This document shows, in pieces, positions 34,013-42,021 of a DNA stretch of 64,000 nucleotides; within the stretch, counting starts at the first letter, position 1; every line of letters begins with the position of its first letter. Both the position numbers and the translations under genes were made by a program. This DNA comes from Sedimentisphaerales bacterium (GTDB taxonomy: Bacteria; Planctomycetota; Phycisphaerae; Sedimentisphaerales; SM23-30), in assembly GCA_016928435.1 (NCBI GenBank), contig JAFGKT010000019.1, forward strand, positions 1 to 64,000, in the 5' to 3' direction. Under the pieces are notes generated by a model. That model was not told the DNA's origin, did not search any database, and saw only the letters and a program-made list of their open reading frames with translations.

Positions 34013-34912
34013 TTAACGTCGCTTTTCGCGCATCTTGAAGAACCTTACCAACTCATGCGTGAACGGCCGATCCGTCGCCACATCAATCGCGTCCACTCCT
34101 ATGCCGCGTAACATATTGTGCAATTCATGATCGAACTGCTCAGCCAAAACCCCATACCGTTTTTGCATCCCCCGGCTATTGGTATCCACCAGCACCGTTC
34201 GCCCCGTCTCAGCGTCCTCCAACTCAACCAAACCCAACCTAGGTAAGTGCCGCTCACGTCTGTCACGCACCACCACGGATATCAAATCATGACGTTTATT
34301 CAGCAGTGCCAGGTTATGCTTCAAACCATCGTCCGGTTTACTGCCGTTATTCGTCGGCAAAAAATCACTCACCAAAAACACAATCGCCCGTTTACGCATC
34401 ACCCGCGCCAGATAATCCAACGCCCCGCCGATATCCGTCGTCCGGTGCGTCGCGTCATGGCACAGCAACTCACGAATCACCCGCAAAACATGCTGAGAAC
34501 CCTTCTTGGGCGGAATAAAACGCTCGATCCGATCCGTAAACGTAATCAGACCCACCTTGTCATTGTTCTTAATCGCTGAATACGCCAGCACCGCGCATAA
34601 TTCCGCCGCCATCTCATTCTTGAACTTGTCCGTGCTGCCAAACTCCCCTGAAGCGCTCAAGTCCACCAAAAGCATTACCGTCAATTCACGTTCTTCCACA
34701 AACCGCTTGATATGAGGCCTCCCCGTTCGCGCCGTCACGTTCCAATCGATACTCCGCACATCATCGCCCGGAGTATACTCACGCACCTCGTCAAACTGCA
34801 TACCCCGACCCTTGAACGTACTTTCATATTCTCCCGCGAACGCTTCGTTAACCGCACGGTTAGTGTATATCTGAATCCGACGAATCTGTTTTATCAGTTC
34901 CTTGTCCAGCAT
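34013..34912 (-). CDS. DUF58 domain protein
   Basis: A 299-residue cytoplasmic protein of the DUF58 family, always found with MoxR and VWA genes. The signature is FDEVREYTPGDDVRSIDWNV followed by TGRPHIKRFVEERE. A degenerate VWA fold begins at VMLLVDLSASGEFGSTDKF (DxSxS kept) and continues with VFLVSDFLPTN and ISVVVRDRRERHLP. It probably acts as an adaptor between the MoxR ATPase and its VWA clients. It is separated from moxR by a 310-base repeat-filled spacer. Confidence 0.92.
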   Translation of the reverse strand: MLDKELIKQIRRIQIYTNRAVNEAFAGEYESTFKGRGMQFDEVREYTPGDDVRSIDWNVTARTGRPHIKRFVEERELTVMLLVDLSASGEFGSTDKFKNEMAAELCAVLAYSAIKNNDKVGLITFTDRIERFIPPKKGSQHVLRVIRELLCHDATHRTTDIGGALDYLARVMRKRAIVFLVSDFLPTNNGSKPDDGLKHNLALLNKRHDLISVVVRDRRERHLPRLGLVELEDAETGRTVLVDTNSRGMQKRYGVLAEQFDHELHNMLRGIGVDAIDVATDRPFTHELVRFFKMREKRR

Positions 34913-35222
34913 AAACAGTTACCATTTACCCCAGTAGGGTGGGCCATGCCCACCATCCCTGAACAATCGTCCTTATTGTACTTCCGACTAAACTCTATGT
35001 GCCGGGTGGCACCCTTTCGCGAAGCTAAAGGGTGATCAAACATCAATTACGTTCCATATTCCAATTACCTACAAACCCCATTGCCGCATCTGCCCTGCCT
35101 TTGGCCATTCTTAAAATCTGCGAAAATCCTGTGTTTCTCTGTGGATAAAAAATCCCTGAACCTTTCATTGTTCACTAAACCGCCAGAAACTCATCCCCAA
35201 ATCGCATGGATTGTCAACACGG
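34913..35222. repeat. Repeat-filled spacer inside the moxR-DUF58 gene pair
   Basis: Contains a C-type element at 34934-34963 (gtagggtgggccatgcccaccatccct), an A-type repeat at 35003-35034, and a D-type phrase near 35112-35165 (aaaatctgcgaaaatcctg ... tgtggataaaaaatccctgaacc). No gene is seen. It interrupts what is normally a tight operon. Confidence 0.8.
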
Positions 35223-36212
35223 CTACGGCACTTCAATATTGTCAAAAATCATCTGAACAATATCTTCCGAGGTCTTTTCCTCAGCCTCGGCTTCATAGCT
35301 CACAATCACCCGATGACGCAACACATCCATACCTATCGTCTTTACATCTTGAGGTGTCACATAGCCTCGCCCCGCCAAAAACGCCTGCGCCTTCGCTGCT
35401 ATCGTCAAATAAATCGTCGCCCGAGGCGAAGCCCCGTAAGCAATCAGATTATCCAACGCCAAACCGTAATCGCTCGGCTTACGCGTCGCGTCCACAATGT
35501 TCACAATGTAATCCTTGATCCCGTCATCAATATAGATTTCGTCAACCACCTGCCGAATCTCAGCGATCTGCTCCGGATGCAGCACCGCCTCAACCGCGAT
35601 ATCCTGACTCGTCCGCGCCATCAAATCCAAAATCTTACGCTCCTCCACCTTCGAAGGATACGTAATCTTAAGCTTCAGCATAAACCTGTCCACCTGCGCC
35701 TCGGGCAAAGGATAAGTGCCTTCCTGCTCGATCGGGTTCTGAGTCGCCAAAACCATAAATGGCTCAGGCAGCGCGAACGTCTCTTCACCAATCGTCACCT
35801 GTCGTTCCTGCATCGCTTCCAACAACGCGCTTTGCACCTTGGCCGGCGCGCGGTTGATCTCATCAGCCAAAACAATATTCGTAAAGACGGGGCCCTTCTT
35901 GGCGTAAAATTCCCCATCGTTAGGCCGATATATCTGCGTACCCAGCAAATCAGCAGGCAGCAGATCGGGCGTAAATTGAATCCGCTGGAAAGACGCGTTC
36001 AGGGCCCGTGCCAGCGTCGTAACCGCCAGCGTCTTCGCCAAACCCGGTACGCCCTCGATCAACACGTGCCCGTTGCTGATCAACCCAACCAGCAGCCGCT
36101 GCAACATCTGCTCTTGCCCAACAATCACCCGTTCTAATTGCGCCATCAAGGGCTTCACAAAAGCACTGGTCTGCTCCACCCGCTCAGCTATCTTGTTTAC
36201 GTCAATAGGCAT
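35223..36212 (-). CDS. moxR: MoxR-family AAA+ ATPase
   Basis: A 329-residue ATPase that acts as a chaperone with VWA-domain partners. Visible: VIVGQEQMLQRLLVGLISNG, Walker A GVPGLAKT (54-61), Walker B in IVLADEINRAPAKVQ (113-127), sensor 1 region LATQNPIEQEGTYPLPEAQV, the arginine finger in DRFMLKLKI, and a C-terminal lid with ASPRATIYLTIAAKAQAFLA. It is the first gene of the MoxR-DUF58-BatABCDE block. The ATG is 356 bases from the divergent gene at 36569. Confidence 0.96.
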   Translation of the reverse strand: MPIDVNKIAERVEQTSAFVKPLMAQLERVIVGQEQMLQRLLVGLISNGHVLIEGVPGLAKTLAVTTLARALNASFQRIQFTPDLLPADLLGTQIYRPNDGEFYAKKGPVFTNIVLADEINRAPAKVQSALLEAMQERQVTIGEETFALPEPFMVLATQNPIEQEGTYPLPEAQVDRFMLKLKITYPSKVEERKILDLMARTSQDIAVEAVLHPEQIAEIRQVVDEIYIDDGIKDYIVNIVDATRKPSDYGLALDNLIAYGASPRATIYLTIAAKAQAFLAGRGYVTPQDVKTIGMDVLRHRVIVSYEAEAEEKTSEDIVQMIFDNIEVP

Positions 36213-36498
36213 AATCAGCTACACCTCCATAATCTCATATGTGTGATCAATCAAAAAAACCTTTTACAAGCCTATAGATACCCATCCCGCCGATATCATA
36301 CTCAAATCCGCAAAATCATAACTAAAAATCCTATAAGCTCCTAATAATAATAGCTTTATAAAATCCAACCTCGCCCGCGTCAATAAAAAAACGTCTTTCT
36401 TAAACTCGCCGGGTGGCACCCTTTCGCGAAGCTAAAGGGTGTATAAGCCGCCCGAAAACAATAACCCCCCCCCGCGTCACCATCGCCTCACTAACGCA
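36213..36498. other. Divergent spacer with an A-type repeat
   Basis: The spacer upstream of moxR (-) and of the pseudopilin-like gene (+) is AT-rich at 36240-36380 and carries the A-type repeat at 36410-36441. Promoters for moxR were not identified. Confidence 0.55.
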
Positions 36499-36527
36499 TT
36501 GCCCTGCCGCTCATGTTCCTATATAAA
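36499..36527 (+). promoter_or_regulatory. Promoter for the pseudopilin-like gene
   Basis: TTGCCC (36499-36504), a 17-base spacer and TATAAA (36522-36527). The leader would be about 35 bases. Confidence 0.6.
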
Positions 36528-36568
36528 TATAGTTTGCCCACAACAAAACAAAACGAAAGGACCAACTT

Positions 36569-36958
36569 GTGCCCCATTGCGATGAAGGACTAAAAGAAAT
36601 CTACCAAGCAATCATTCAATACCAACAGCAGAACCAAGGCGCCTACCCGCCCAACCTCGAAACCCTCGTCGAAAGCGAATTGTTAAGCCCATGGTTGCTC
36701 GTGTGCCCTGCGAGCGAGTTCGGCGTAGGCGAATGCTCATACATATATCGCGCCGCGGATTTACCACCCCAACTCAGCCGTGACGCCGCCAAAAATATCA
36801 TCATCGCCTACGACAAAAAACCCTGGCACAAAAAACGACGCAACATCCTCTTCGCCGACGGCCAAATCCAGCGACTGCCCGAGAAAATCTATAGCCAATT
36901 CATCAAAAAAGACAATCAACTCCGCGAAACGATGGACCTGGAACCAATCGTAGAATAG
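36569..36958 (+). CDS. Small protein resembling the globular part of a pseudopilin
   Basis: A 129-residue protein with no signal or membrane helix. The helix LKEIYQAIIQYQQQNQGAYP and PNLETLVESELLSPWLLVCP are like the globular part of type II secretion pseudopilins and DUF1559-type proteins, where a residue count, 'YPP' and 'L..L' pattern precede a 'CP' segment. The end NILFADGQIQRL resembles the H-x9-DG motif common in Planctomycetes pseudopilins. The hydrophobic N-terminal helix and prepilin cleavage site are missing. The GTG start is backed by AAAGGA eight bases upstream and a promoter only about 40 bases away, so the short form seems genuine. Function unknown. Confidence 0.65.
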   Translation: MPHCDEGLKEIYQAIIQYQQQNQGAYPPNLETLVESELLSPWLLVCPASEFGVGECSYIYRAADLPPQLSRDAAKNIIIAYDKKPWHKKRRNILFADGQIQRLPEKIYSQFIKKDNQLRETMDLEPIVE

Positions 36959-36964
36959 CCGCTA

Positions 36965-36993
36965 TTGCCAGAAGCGAGATTATCTGCTATCAT
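36965..36993 (+). promoter_or_regulatory. Promoter for citrate synthase
   Basis: TTGCCA (36965-36970), a 17-base spacer and TATCAT (36988-36993). The leader to ATG 37115 would be about 115 bases. Confidence 0.6.
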
Positions 36994-37114
36994 TGGACCC
37001 GTCGGACCACTCGACCATCCTGCACTGGGGTAAGTATGTAGCACAGGAATACGTCGAATCTCCGTGAAGGATTTAACCCATAAGCTGTTTACGCACAAAG
37101 AGATAGGAGCGCCA

Positions 37115-38404
37115 ATGACAAATACCGCTACCATGAAAATCGCCGACCAAGAGTACAGCCTCCCCATCATCGAAGGCACCGAAGGCGAAAGAGCTGTCGA
37201 TATAACGAAACTGCGCAATCAGTCTAAGGGATGCATCACCTATGATCCCGGCTTTGGCAACACCGGCGCCTGCAAAAGTGATATCACCTTCATCGACGGC
37301 GAAAAGGGAATCTTGCGCTACCGAGGCATTCCCATCGAAGAACTAGCCGAAAAAAGCACTTTCACCGAAGTCGCGTATCTGCTAATTTGGGGCGAACTGC
37401 CCAACGAAGCCCAAAGAAAAGCTTTCTCCGAATTGCTCACCGATAACGCCCTGCTCCACGAAAACCTAAAAAATCATTTTGAAGGATTTCCTTGGAACGC
37501 GCCGCCCATGGCTATGCTTTCTGCTATGATCAACGCTTTGTCGTGTTATCATCTCGAATTGGCCGCCCCTTGCGCCATACTACTCGAAGAAGCCGCCACC
37601 AAACTCATCAGCAAAGTCCGAACCATTGCCGCCTTTTCATACAAAATGACTCGAGGCGAACCTTTCATATACCCCGATCCCAATCGAAGATACGTGTCAA
37701 ATTTCCTCCATATGATGTTTTCTCTGCCGCACGATACGTACGAAGCCCCGCCTATCGTTGCCCAGGCACTGGACAAAGTCCTTATGCTCCACGCCGACCA
37801 TGAGCAAAACTGCAGCACCAGCACCGTACGCATGGTCGCCTCAGCAGAAGCAAATCTGTTCTCGTCCGTATCCGCAGGCGTCTGTGCCCTATGGGGCAGA
37901 CTGCACGGCGGCGCCAACATGGCGGTCATCGAAATGCTCGAAAGCATCCGCGAAGGTGGACTAAGCATCAAAAAATGCGTCGAACTCGCCAAGGACAAAA
38001 ACAGCGATTTCAAACTCATGGGGTTCGGCCATCGCGTCTATAAAAACTTCGACCCCCGCGCAATCATCCTCCGAAAAACCTGCGAAGAACTTTTCGCTGC
38101 GATCAAACACCAAGACCCACTCCTCGACATCGCGCGAGAACTCGAAGAAGCCGCCCTTAACGACTCATACTTCGTCGAACGAAACCTCTACCCTAACGTC
38201 GATTTCTACAGCGGAATAATACTCCGAGCCATCGGCATACCTACCAACATGTTCACCGTTATGTTCGCCATCGGACGACTGCCCGGCTGGATCGCGCATT
38301 GGCGCGAAGTCAACGAAGACACCTCCATGCGTATCGCCAGGCCAAGACAAATATACTGCGGTTACCAGAAACGCGCGTACGTCCCCATCGAACAACGACC
38401 ATAA
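37115..38404 (+). CDS. gltA: Citrate synthase (type II)
   Basis: A 429-residue enzyme that condenses acetyl-CoA and oxaloacetate in the TCA cycle. Family motifs: TGACKSDITFIDGEKGILRY, RGIPIEELAEKSTFTEVAYL, ADHEQNCSTSTVRMV with catalytic His, GRLHGGANMAVIEM with the second His, and FGHRVYKNFDPRA with the active-site Arg. The C-terminus RPRQIYCGYQKRAYVPI matches type II bacterial enzymes. The open frame starts with GTG 37064, but ATG 37115 has AGGAG five bases upstream and is preferred. Confidence 0.97.
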   Translation: MTNTATMKIADQEYSLPIIEGTEGERAVDITKLRNQSKGCITYDPGFGNTGACKSDITFIDGEKGILRYRGIPIEELAEKSTFTEVAYLLIWGELPNEAQRKAFSELLTDNALLHENLKNHFEGFPWNAPPMAMLSAMINALSCYHLELAAPCAILLEEAATKLISKVRTIAAFSYKMTRGEPFIYPDPNRRYVSNFLHMMFSLPHDTYEAPPIVAQALDKVLMLHADHEQNCSTSTVRMVASAEANLFSSVSAGVCALWGRLHGGANMAVIEMLESIREGGLSIKKCVELAKDKNSDFKLMGFGHRVYKNFDPRAIILRKTCEELFAAIKHQDPLLDIARELEEAALNDSYFVERNLYPNVDFYSGIILRAIGIPTNMFTVMFAIGRLPGWIAHWREVNEDTSMRIARPRQIYCGYQKRAYVPIEQRP

Positions 38405-38580
38405 CTCCCGAGTGGGCCATGCCCACTACCACTGACCCAAAAACAACTCTAACCCCCAACGTAGGGTGGGTAATTTTGAACATTTTGTTCAAAGTTACCC
38501 ACGCGGTTCTCTGACCTAAAAACACTAAAACTATGTTAAAGTAGGCTGTGCAACTTGCTTGCACACGCGATCTCTTAATT
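38405..38580. repeat. Spacer with two C-type elements
   Basis: A short C-type element at 38411-38438 (agtgggccatgcccactacc) and a long one at 38461-38515 (gtagggtgggtaattttgaac ... gttacccacgcggttctctgacc), the latter closely matching 31564-31620. Confidence 0.8.
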
Positions 38581-39228
38581 ATGTTCACCGGATTAATAGA
38601 AACCATCGGCACCGTCAAAGCAGCCCGGCCCACCACCGCCGGAATGCAAATCACCATCGATCTCGGCCCACTCGCCCAAGACGCCAAACTAGGCGATAGC
38701 ATCGCCGTCAACGGCGCCTGCCTTACCATAGCGCAACTCGACGCCACCGTCGCGACTTTCGACGCCATGGCGGAAACCATCCGCGCCACGACCGTCCAAC
38801 ATATAACCGCCAACCAAAAAGTAAACCTCGAACGAGCGCTGCGATTGGGTGATCGCTTAGGCGGACATCTTGTCCAAGGCCACGTGGACGGCATCGGCAC
38901 CATTGAAAAAATCGATCAAAAACCCCAGCAATACACCATCTGGCTAAACACCGCCGCCGCCGTCATGAAGCAGATGATCCCCAAAGGCTCCGTCGCCATC
39001 GACGGCGTCAGCTTAACCATAGTCGATGTCCAGCCCGAACGGTTCAGCGTCTATCTCATCCCCACTACCCTCGCGGAAACAACCCTCCAACACAAAAAGC
39101 CCGGCGACAAAGTCAATCTCGAAACCGACATCATCGCCAAATGGATCAACCAACGAATCGACAACATCCTCGGCCAAAAAACATCCTCGATCACCCTCGA
39201 AAAATTACGCCAACTAGGATTTGCGTAA
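38581..39228 (+). CDS. ribE: Riboflavin synthase alpha subunit
   Basis: A 215-residue enzyme that dismutates two 6,7-dimethyl-8-ribityllumazine molecules into riboflavin. The N-terminus MFTGLIETIGTVKAA is diagnostic. Two lumazine-binding barrels are seen, the first with LGDSIAVNGACLTIAQLD and the second with GGHLVQGHVDGIGTIEKI and GSVAIDGVSLTIVDVQPERF. No FMN riboswitch was recognised upstream. The frame opens earlier but ATG 38581 gives the canonical start; its ribosome binding site is weak. The next gene, pdxA, is 176 bases away. Confidence 0.96.
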   Translation: MFTGLIETIGTVKAARPTTAGMQITIDLGPLAQDAKLGDSIAVNGACLTIAQLDATVATFDAMAETIRATTVQHITANQKVNLERALRLGDRLGGHLVQGHVDGIGTIEKIDQKPQQYTIWLNTAAAVMKQMIPKGSVAIDGVSLTIVDVQPERFSVYLIPTTLAETTLQHKKPGDKVNLETDIIAKWINQRIDNILGQKTSSITLEKLRQLGFA

Positions 39229-39250
39229 ACACCCCAAAAAACGATATAAT
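39221..39250 (+). promoter_or_regulatory. Promoter at the end of ribE
   Basis: TTGCGT (39221-39226, overlapping the end of ribE), an 18-base spacer and a perfect TATAAT (39245-39250). It would drive the structured RNA at 39257 and possibly pdxA. Confidence 0.6.
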
Positions 39251-39256
39251 ACTATA

Positions 39257-39336
39257 GTAAGACCTTGCCAAGCGACCCGTACTGGATGAGAGCATCGAGA
39301 AAAAGACTCTGACCCAGATCGGTCGCTTTGTGTTTT
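39257..39336 (+). ncRNA. Candidate structured RNA or pdxA leader
   Basis: About 80 bases downstream of a good promoter form one long interrupted hairpin: outer stem AAGCGACC (39270-39277) with GGTCGCTT (39321-39328), then CTGG (39282-39285) with CCAG (39314-39317), then AGAG (39289-39292) with CTCT (39307-39310) around a 14-base loop. A short T-run (TTGTGTTTT) follows. It could be a small RNA with its own terminator, an attenuator for pdxA, or simply the ribE terminator. It does not look like a riboswitch class that I can name. Confidence 0.45.
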
Positions 39337-39404
39337 AATGGCCCAACGATAAAATATGAATGAAACTTATAAGCAACGCTTATATAACACCTTAGGAGTG
39401 CCAA

Positions 39405-40448
39405 ATGGCACTGGCAGACGACCTCAACAAACCGATTATCGCCGTGACGATGGGCGACCCCGGAGGTATTGGCTCCGAGATCATTGTCAAAGCGCTCGCT
39501 GATCCGCAGTTGCGCCGACGAGGACGGTTTGTAATCTACGGCCTGCACGACCTGCTCAGCTACGCCGCCGACATGGCTGAGATGAACGTTTTTTGGCATC
39601 GAGATCAGCACGAAAACATCAATCGGCTCAATCGCCAAAGCATAGTCGTCGCCGATTACGACGACCTAACCTGGCCCACCATTACTGAGCGAGGACCATC
39701 GCGCATCGGCGGCGAAACGTCCATGCGTTTCATCACCGACGCTATCGACCACGCCATGATCGGAAATGTTGACGCCATCGTCACCGCGCCCATCAGCAAG
39801 CATTCCTGGCAATTGGCCGGCTACAAATATCCAGGCCACACCGAATTGCTCACCGAACGCACCCACGCCCGTCAATCGATAATGATGTTCGTCGGAGGCC
39901 CGTTCCGCGTCGCCCTGGCGACCATCCACGAAGGACTCTTCGAGCTGCGCCATCAATTCACTATAGGCAAAGTTTTCGCACCTATCGACCTGGCCAACCA
40001 AGCCCTCAAAGAATACTTCGGAATCAAACAACCCAGAATCGCTGTCGCTGCCCTCAACCCTCACGCCGGTGAGGAAGGCAAGTTCGGCGACGAAGAACAA
40101 CGCATCATCGCACCCGCCATACTCATGGCCCAAGAACAAGGCATCAAAGTATCAGGCCCATTCCCCGCTGACACCCTCTTCTACAAAGCCCTGCGCGAAA
40201 ACGCCTACGATATCATCGTCGCTATGTATCACGACCAAGGCCTCATCCCCCTAAAAATGCTCGCCTTCGATAAAGCCGTAAACGTAACCATAGGCCTACC
40301 CATTATACGCACCAGCCCCGATCACGGCACCGCCTTCGACATCGTCGGAAAAAATCGCGCCAACCCCGACAGCATGAAAGCCGCCCTGCACCTCGCTTGC
40401 GACATGGCCCTACGAAAACGCTCTATCCCCATCATCAACCCAAACTAA
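39405..40448 (+). CDS. pdxA: 4-hydroxythreonine-4-phosphate dehydrogenase
   Basis: A 347-residue NAD-dependent enzyme of pyridoxal phosphate synthesis. Motifs: PIIAVTMGDPGGIGSEIIVK, ITAPISKH-like VTAPISKHSWQLAGYKYPGH with HTELLTERT, AALNPHAGEEGKFGDEE, GPFPADTLFYKALRENAYDI and AMYHDQGLIPLK, the last two holding metal-binding His residues. SD AGGAG lies six bases before ATG 39405. It is followed with zero spacing by rsmA, a gene order also found in E. coli. Confidence 0.97.
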   Translation: MALADDLNKPIIAVTMGDPGGIGSEIIVKALADPQLRRRGRFVIYGLHDLLSYAADMAEMNVFWHRDQHENINRLNRQSIVVADYDDLTWPTITERGPSRIGGETSMRFITDAIDHAMIGNVDAIVTAPISKHSWQLAGYKYPGHTELLTERTHARQSIMMFVGGPFRVALATIHEGLFELRHQFTIGKVFAPIDLANQALKEYFGIKQPRIAVAALNPHAGEEGKFGDEEQRIIAPAILMAQEQGIKVSGPFPADTLFYKALRENAYDIIVAMYHDQGLIPLKMLAFDKAVNVTIGLPIIRTSPDHGTAFDIVGKNRANPDSMKAALHLACDMALRKRSIPIINPN

Positions 40449-41312
40449 ATGCCCCACACCAAACAACAACTGCAACTCCTGCTCGCCCAGGCCGGCACCA
40501 AACCCCACCACCATTGGGGCCAAAACTTCCTCATCGACCTTAACCTAATGCGACTCTTAGTCACCGAAGCCCAAATAACCCCCGCCGACACCGTTCTCGA
40601 AGTAGGTTGCGGCACAGGATCCATGACCCAACTCCTGGCCCAACACGCCCACGCCGTCATCGCCGTAGATATCGACCCCGACCTAGCCAACCTCGCCCAA
40701 CAAGAACTCGCAGCCTTCGACAACACCCAAGTCATCCTAACCGACGCCCTAAAAAACAAAAACGCCATCGCTCCCATAGTCACCCAAGCCATCGACCAAG
40801 CCCTCACAACCCAGCCCGGCCGACTGCTCTTGGTCGCCAACCTCCCCTATCAAATCGCCGCCCCACTCATAATCAATCTCTTGCTCGCCCATCAATCCAT
40901 TCAAGGCATACACGTCACCGTCCAAGCCGAAGTCGCCGATCGCATGGCCGCCACCCCCGGCACCAAAGCGTTCGGCCTGCTAAGCATCATCATGCAAGCC
41001 ACCGGAACCGTAAAAATCATCCGAAAACTAAAACCCCAAGCGTTCTGGCCCATGCCCCAAGTACACTCCGCCATGGTCTCTTGGCAGCGAGACCCCGAAA
41101 AAATCGATCAACTGCCCTCTGTCGCGACCCTCAAGCAAACCATCGACACCTTACTGATTCATCGTCGAAAAAAAATCTCCACCTGCGTCGCCAAACACCC
41201 CAAAGCAACCGCCATCATCGGCAAACTCGCCGAACTGAATATCGACCCCAACGCCCGAGGCGAAACCCTAACCGTCGAACAATTCGCCGCGCTTTGCCCC
41301 GCCTGGCAATAA
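40449..41312 (+). CDS. rsmA: 16S rRNA dimethyladenosine transferase
   Basis: A 287-residue SAM-dependent methyltransferase that dimethylates two adjacent adenosines near the 3' end of 16S rRNA. Signs: HHHWGQNFLIDLNLMRLLV, motif I TVLEVGCGTGSMTQLLAQ, motif II AVDIDPDLANLAQ, the catalytic NLPYQIAAPLI, and the small C-terminal helical domain ending LNIDPNARGETLTVEQFAAL. The ATG directly follows the pdxA stop, so expression is coupled. Confidence 0.96.
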   Translation: MPHTKQQLQLLLAQAGTKPHHHWGQNFLIDLNLMRLLVTEAQITPADTVLEVGCGTGSMTQLLAQHAHAVIAVDIDPDLANLAQQELAAFDNTQVILTDALKNKNAIAPIVTQAIDQALTTQPGRLLLVANLPYQIAAPLIINLLLAHQSIQGIHVTVQAEVADRMAATPGTKAFGLLSIIMQATGTVKIIRKLKPQAFWPMPQVHSAMVSWQRDPEKIDQLPSVATLKQTIDTLLIHRRKKISTCVAKHPKATAIIGKLAELNIDPNARGETLTVEQFAALCPAWQ

Positions 41313-41344
41313 CCGCTAACCCACCAGCCTCAAACGCCCACCAC

Positions 41345-41839
41345 TCACCCCAATGGCACCAACTCACACTCCATCGTCGATAAATCAACTATCGCCACCT
41401 GCGCCCGATTCGCCAACCACGAAGTCGATTCCCCCGGATTAACCACCAGCGTCCGGTTCATCTTCCGAACATCAGCTGAATGTGTGTGACCATAGATCAC
41501 TAAATCGTGCATCTGGCTCTTAACCACTTCTGTCAAACAACTGGGCACATGCGTCATATAAACGCTCTTGCCACCCACCATGCCCTTAAAAGCGTCAGCG
41601 TGAATCTCACCGCCAAACCCTTCTATCGCCGCCTTAAGCCCTATTCGCTCTCCGTCATTATTGCCGAACACCGCGATGAAGTTCGCCGGTGCTACCTCCG
41701 CGAAAGCCTTGGCCGTAAAGGGCGAAACAATATCACCAGCGTGCAGCACCGTGGCAACCTTATACTCCGCAAACACTTCTATCGCTCTGCGAACATGGTC
41801 TTCGTGGTCATGCGTATCGCTCAGAATCCCAATTTTCAT
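41345..41839 (-). CDS. YfcE/MJ0936-type metallophosphoesterase
   Basis: A 164-residue calcineurin-like phosphodiesterase. Metal ligands are in MKIGILSDTHDHEDH (Asp and His), VLHAGDIVSPF (Asp), FGNNDGE (Asn), YMTHVPS (His) and YGHTHSADVRK (His). Small proteins of this kind hydrolyse phosphodiesters or nucleotides; the natural substrate is unknown. ATG 41839 has AAGG eight bases upstream; the longer frame starts with TTG 41854. It converges on rsmA and is divergent from the homocysteine methyltransferase gene. Confidence 0.9.
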   Translation of the reverse strand: MKIGILSDTHDHEDHVRRAIEVFAEYKVATVLHAGDIVSPFTAKAFAEVAPANFIAVFGNNDGERIGLKAAIEGFGGEIHADAFKGMVGGKSVYMTHVPSCLTEVVKSQMHDLVIYGHTHSADVRKMNRTLVVNPGESTSWLANRAQVAIVDLSTMECELVPLG

Positions 41840-41935
41840 AACACTTACCTTCAACTAAAACCTAATTTAGCATAGTTCCCTACCTAATATATTATACCAC
41901 ATCCAACCCCGCCCGCAAATCTCATTATTAAGCAA

Positions 41936-41964
41936 TTGAAAAACCCGCGGAAATGTATTAGACT
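41936..41964 (+). promoter_or_regulatory. Promoter for the homocysteine methyltransferase gene
   Basis: TTGAAA (41936-41941), a 17-base spacer and TAGACT (41959-41964). No S-box type element was recognised in the short leader. Confidence 0.5.
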
Positions 41965-42021
41965 ACATATTCGCAATGCGAGCAGGAGCGCTATTATTCG
42001 CGATTAGAAAGGCATTGACAC

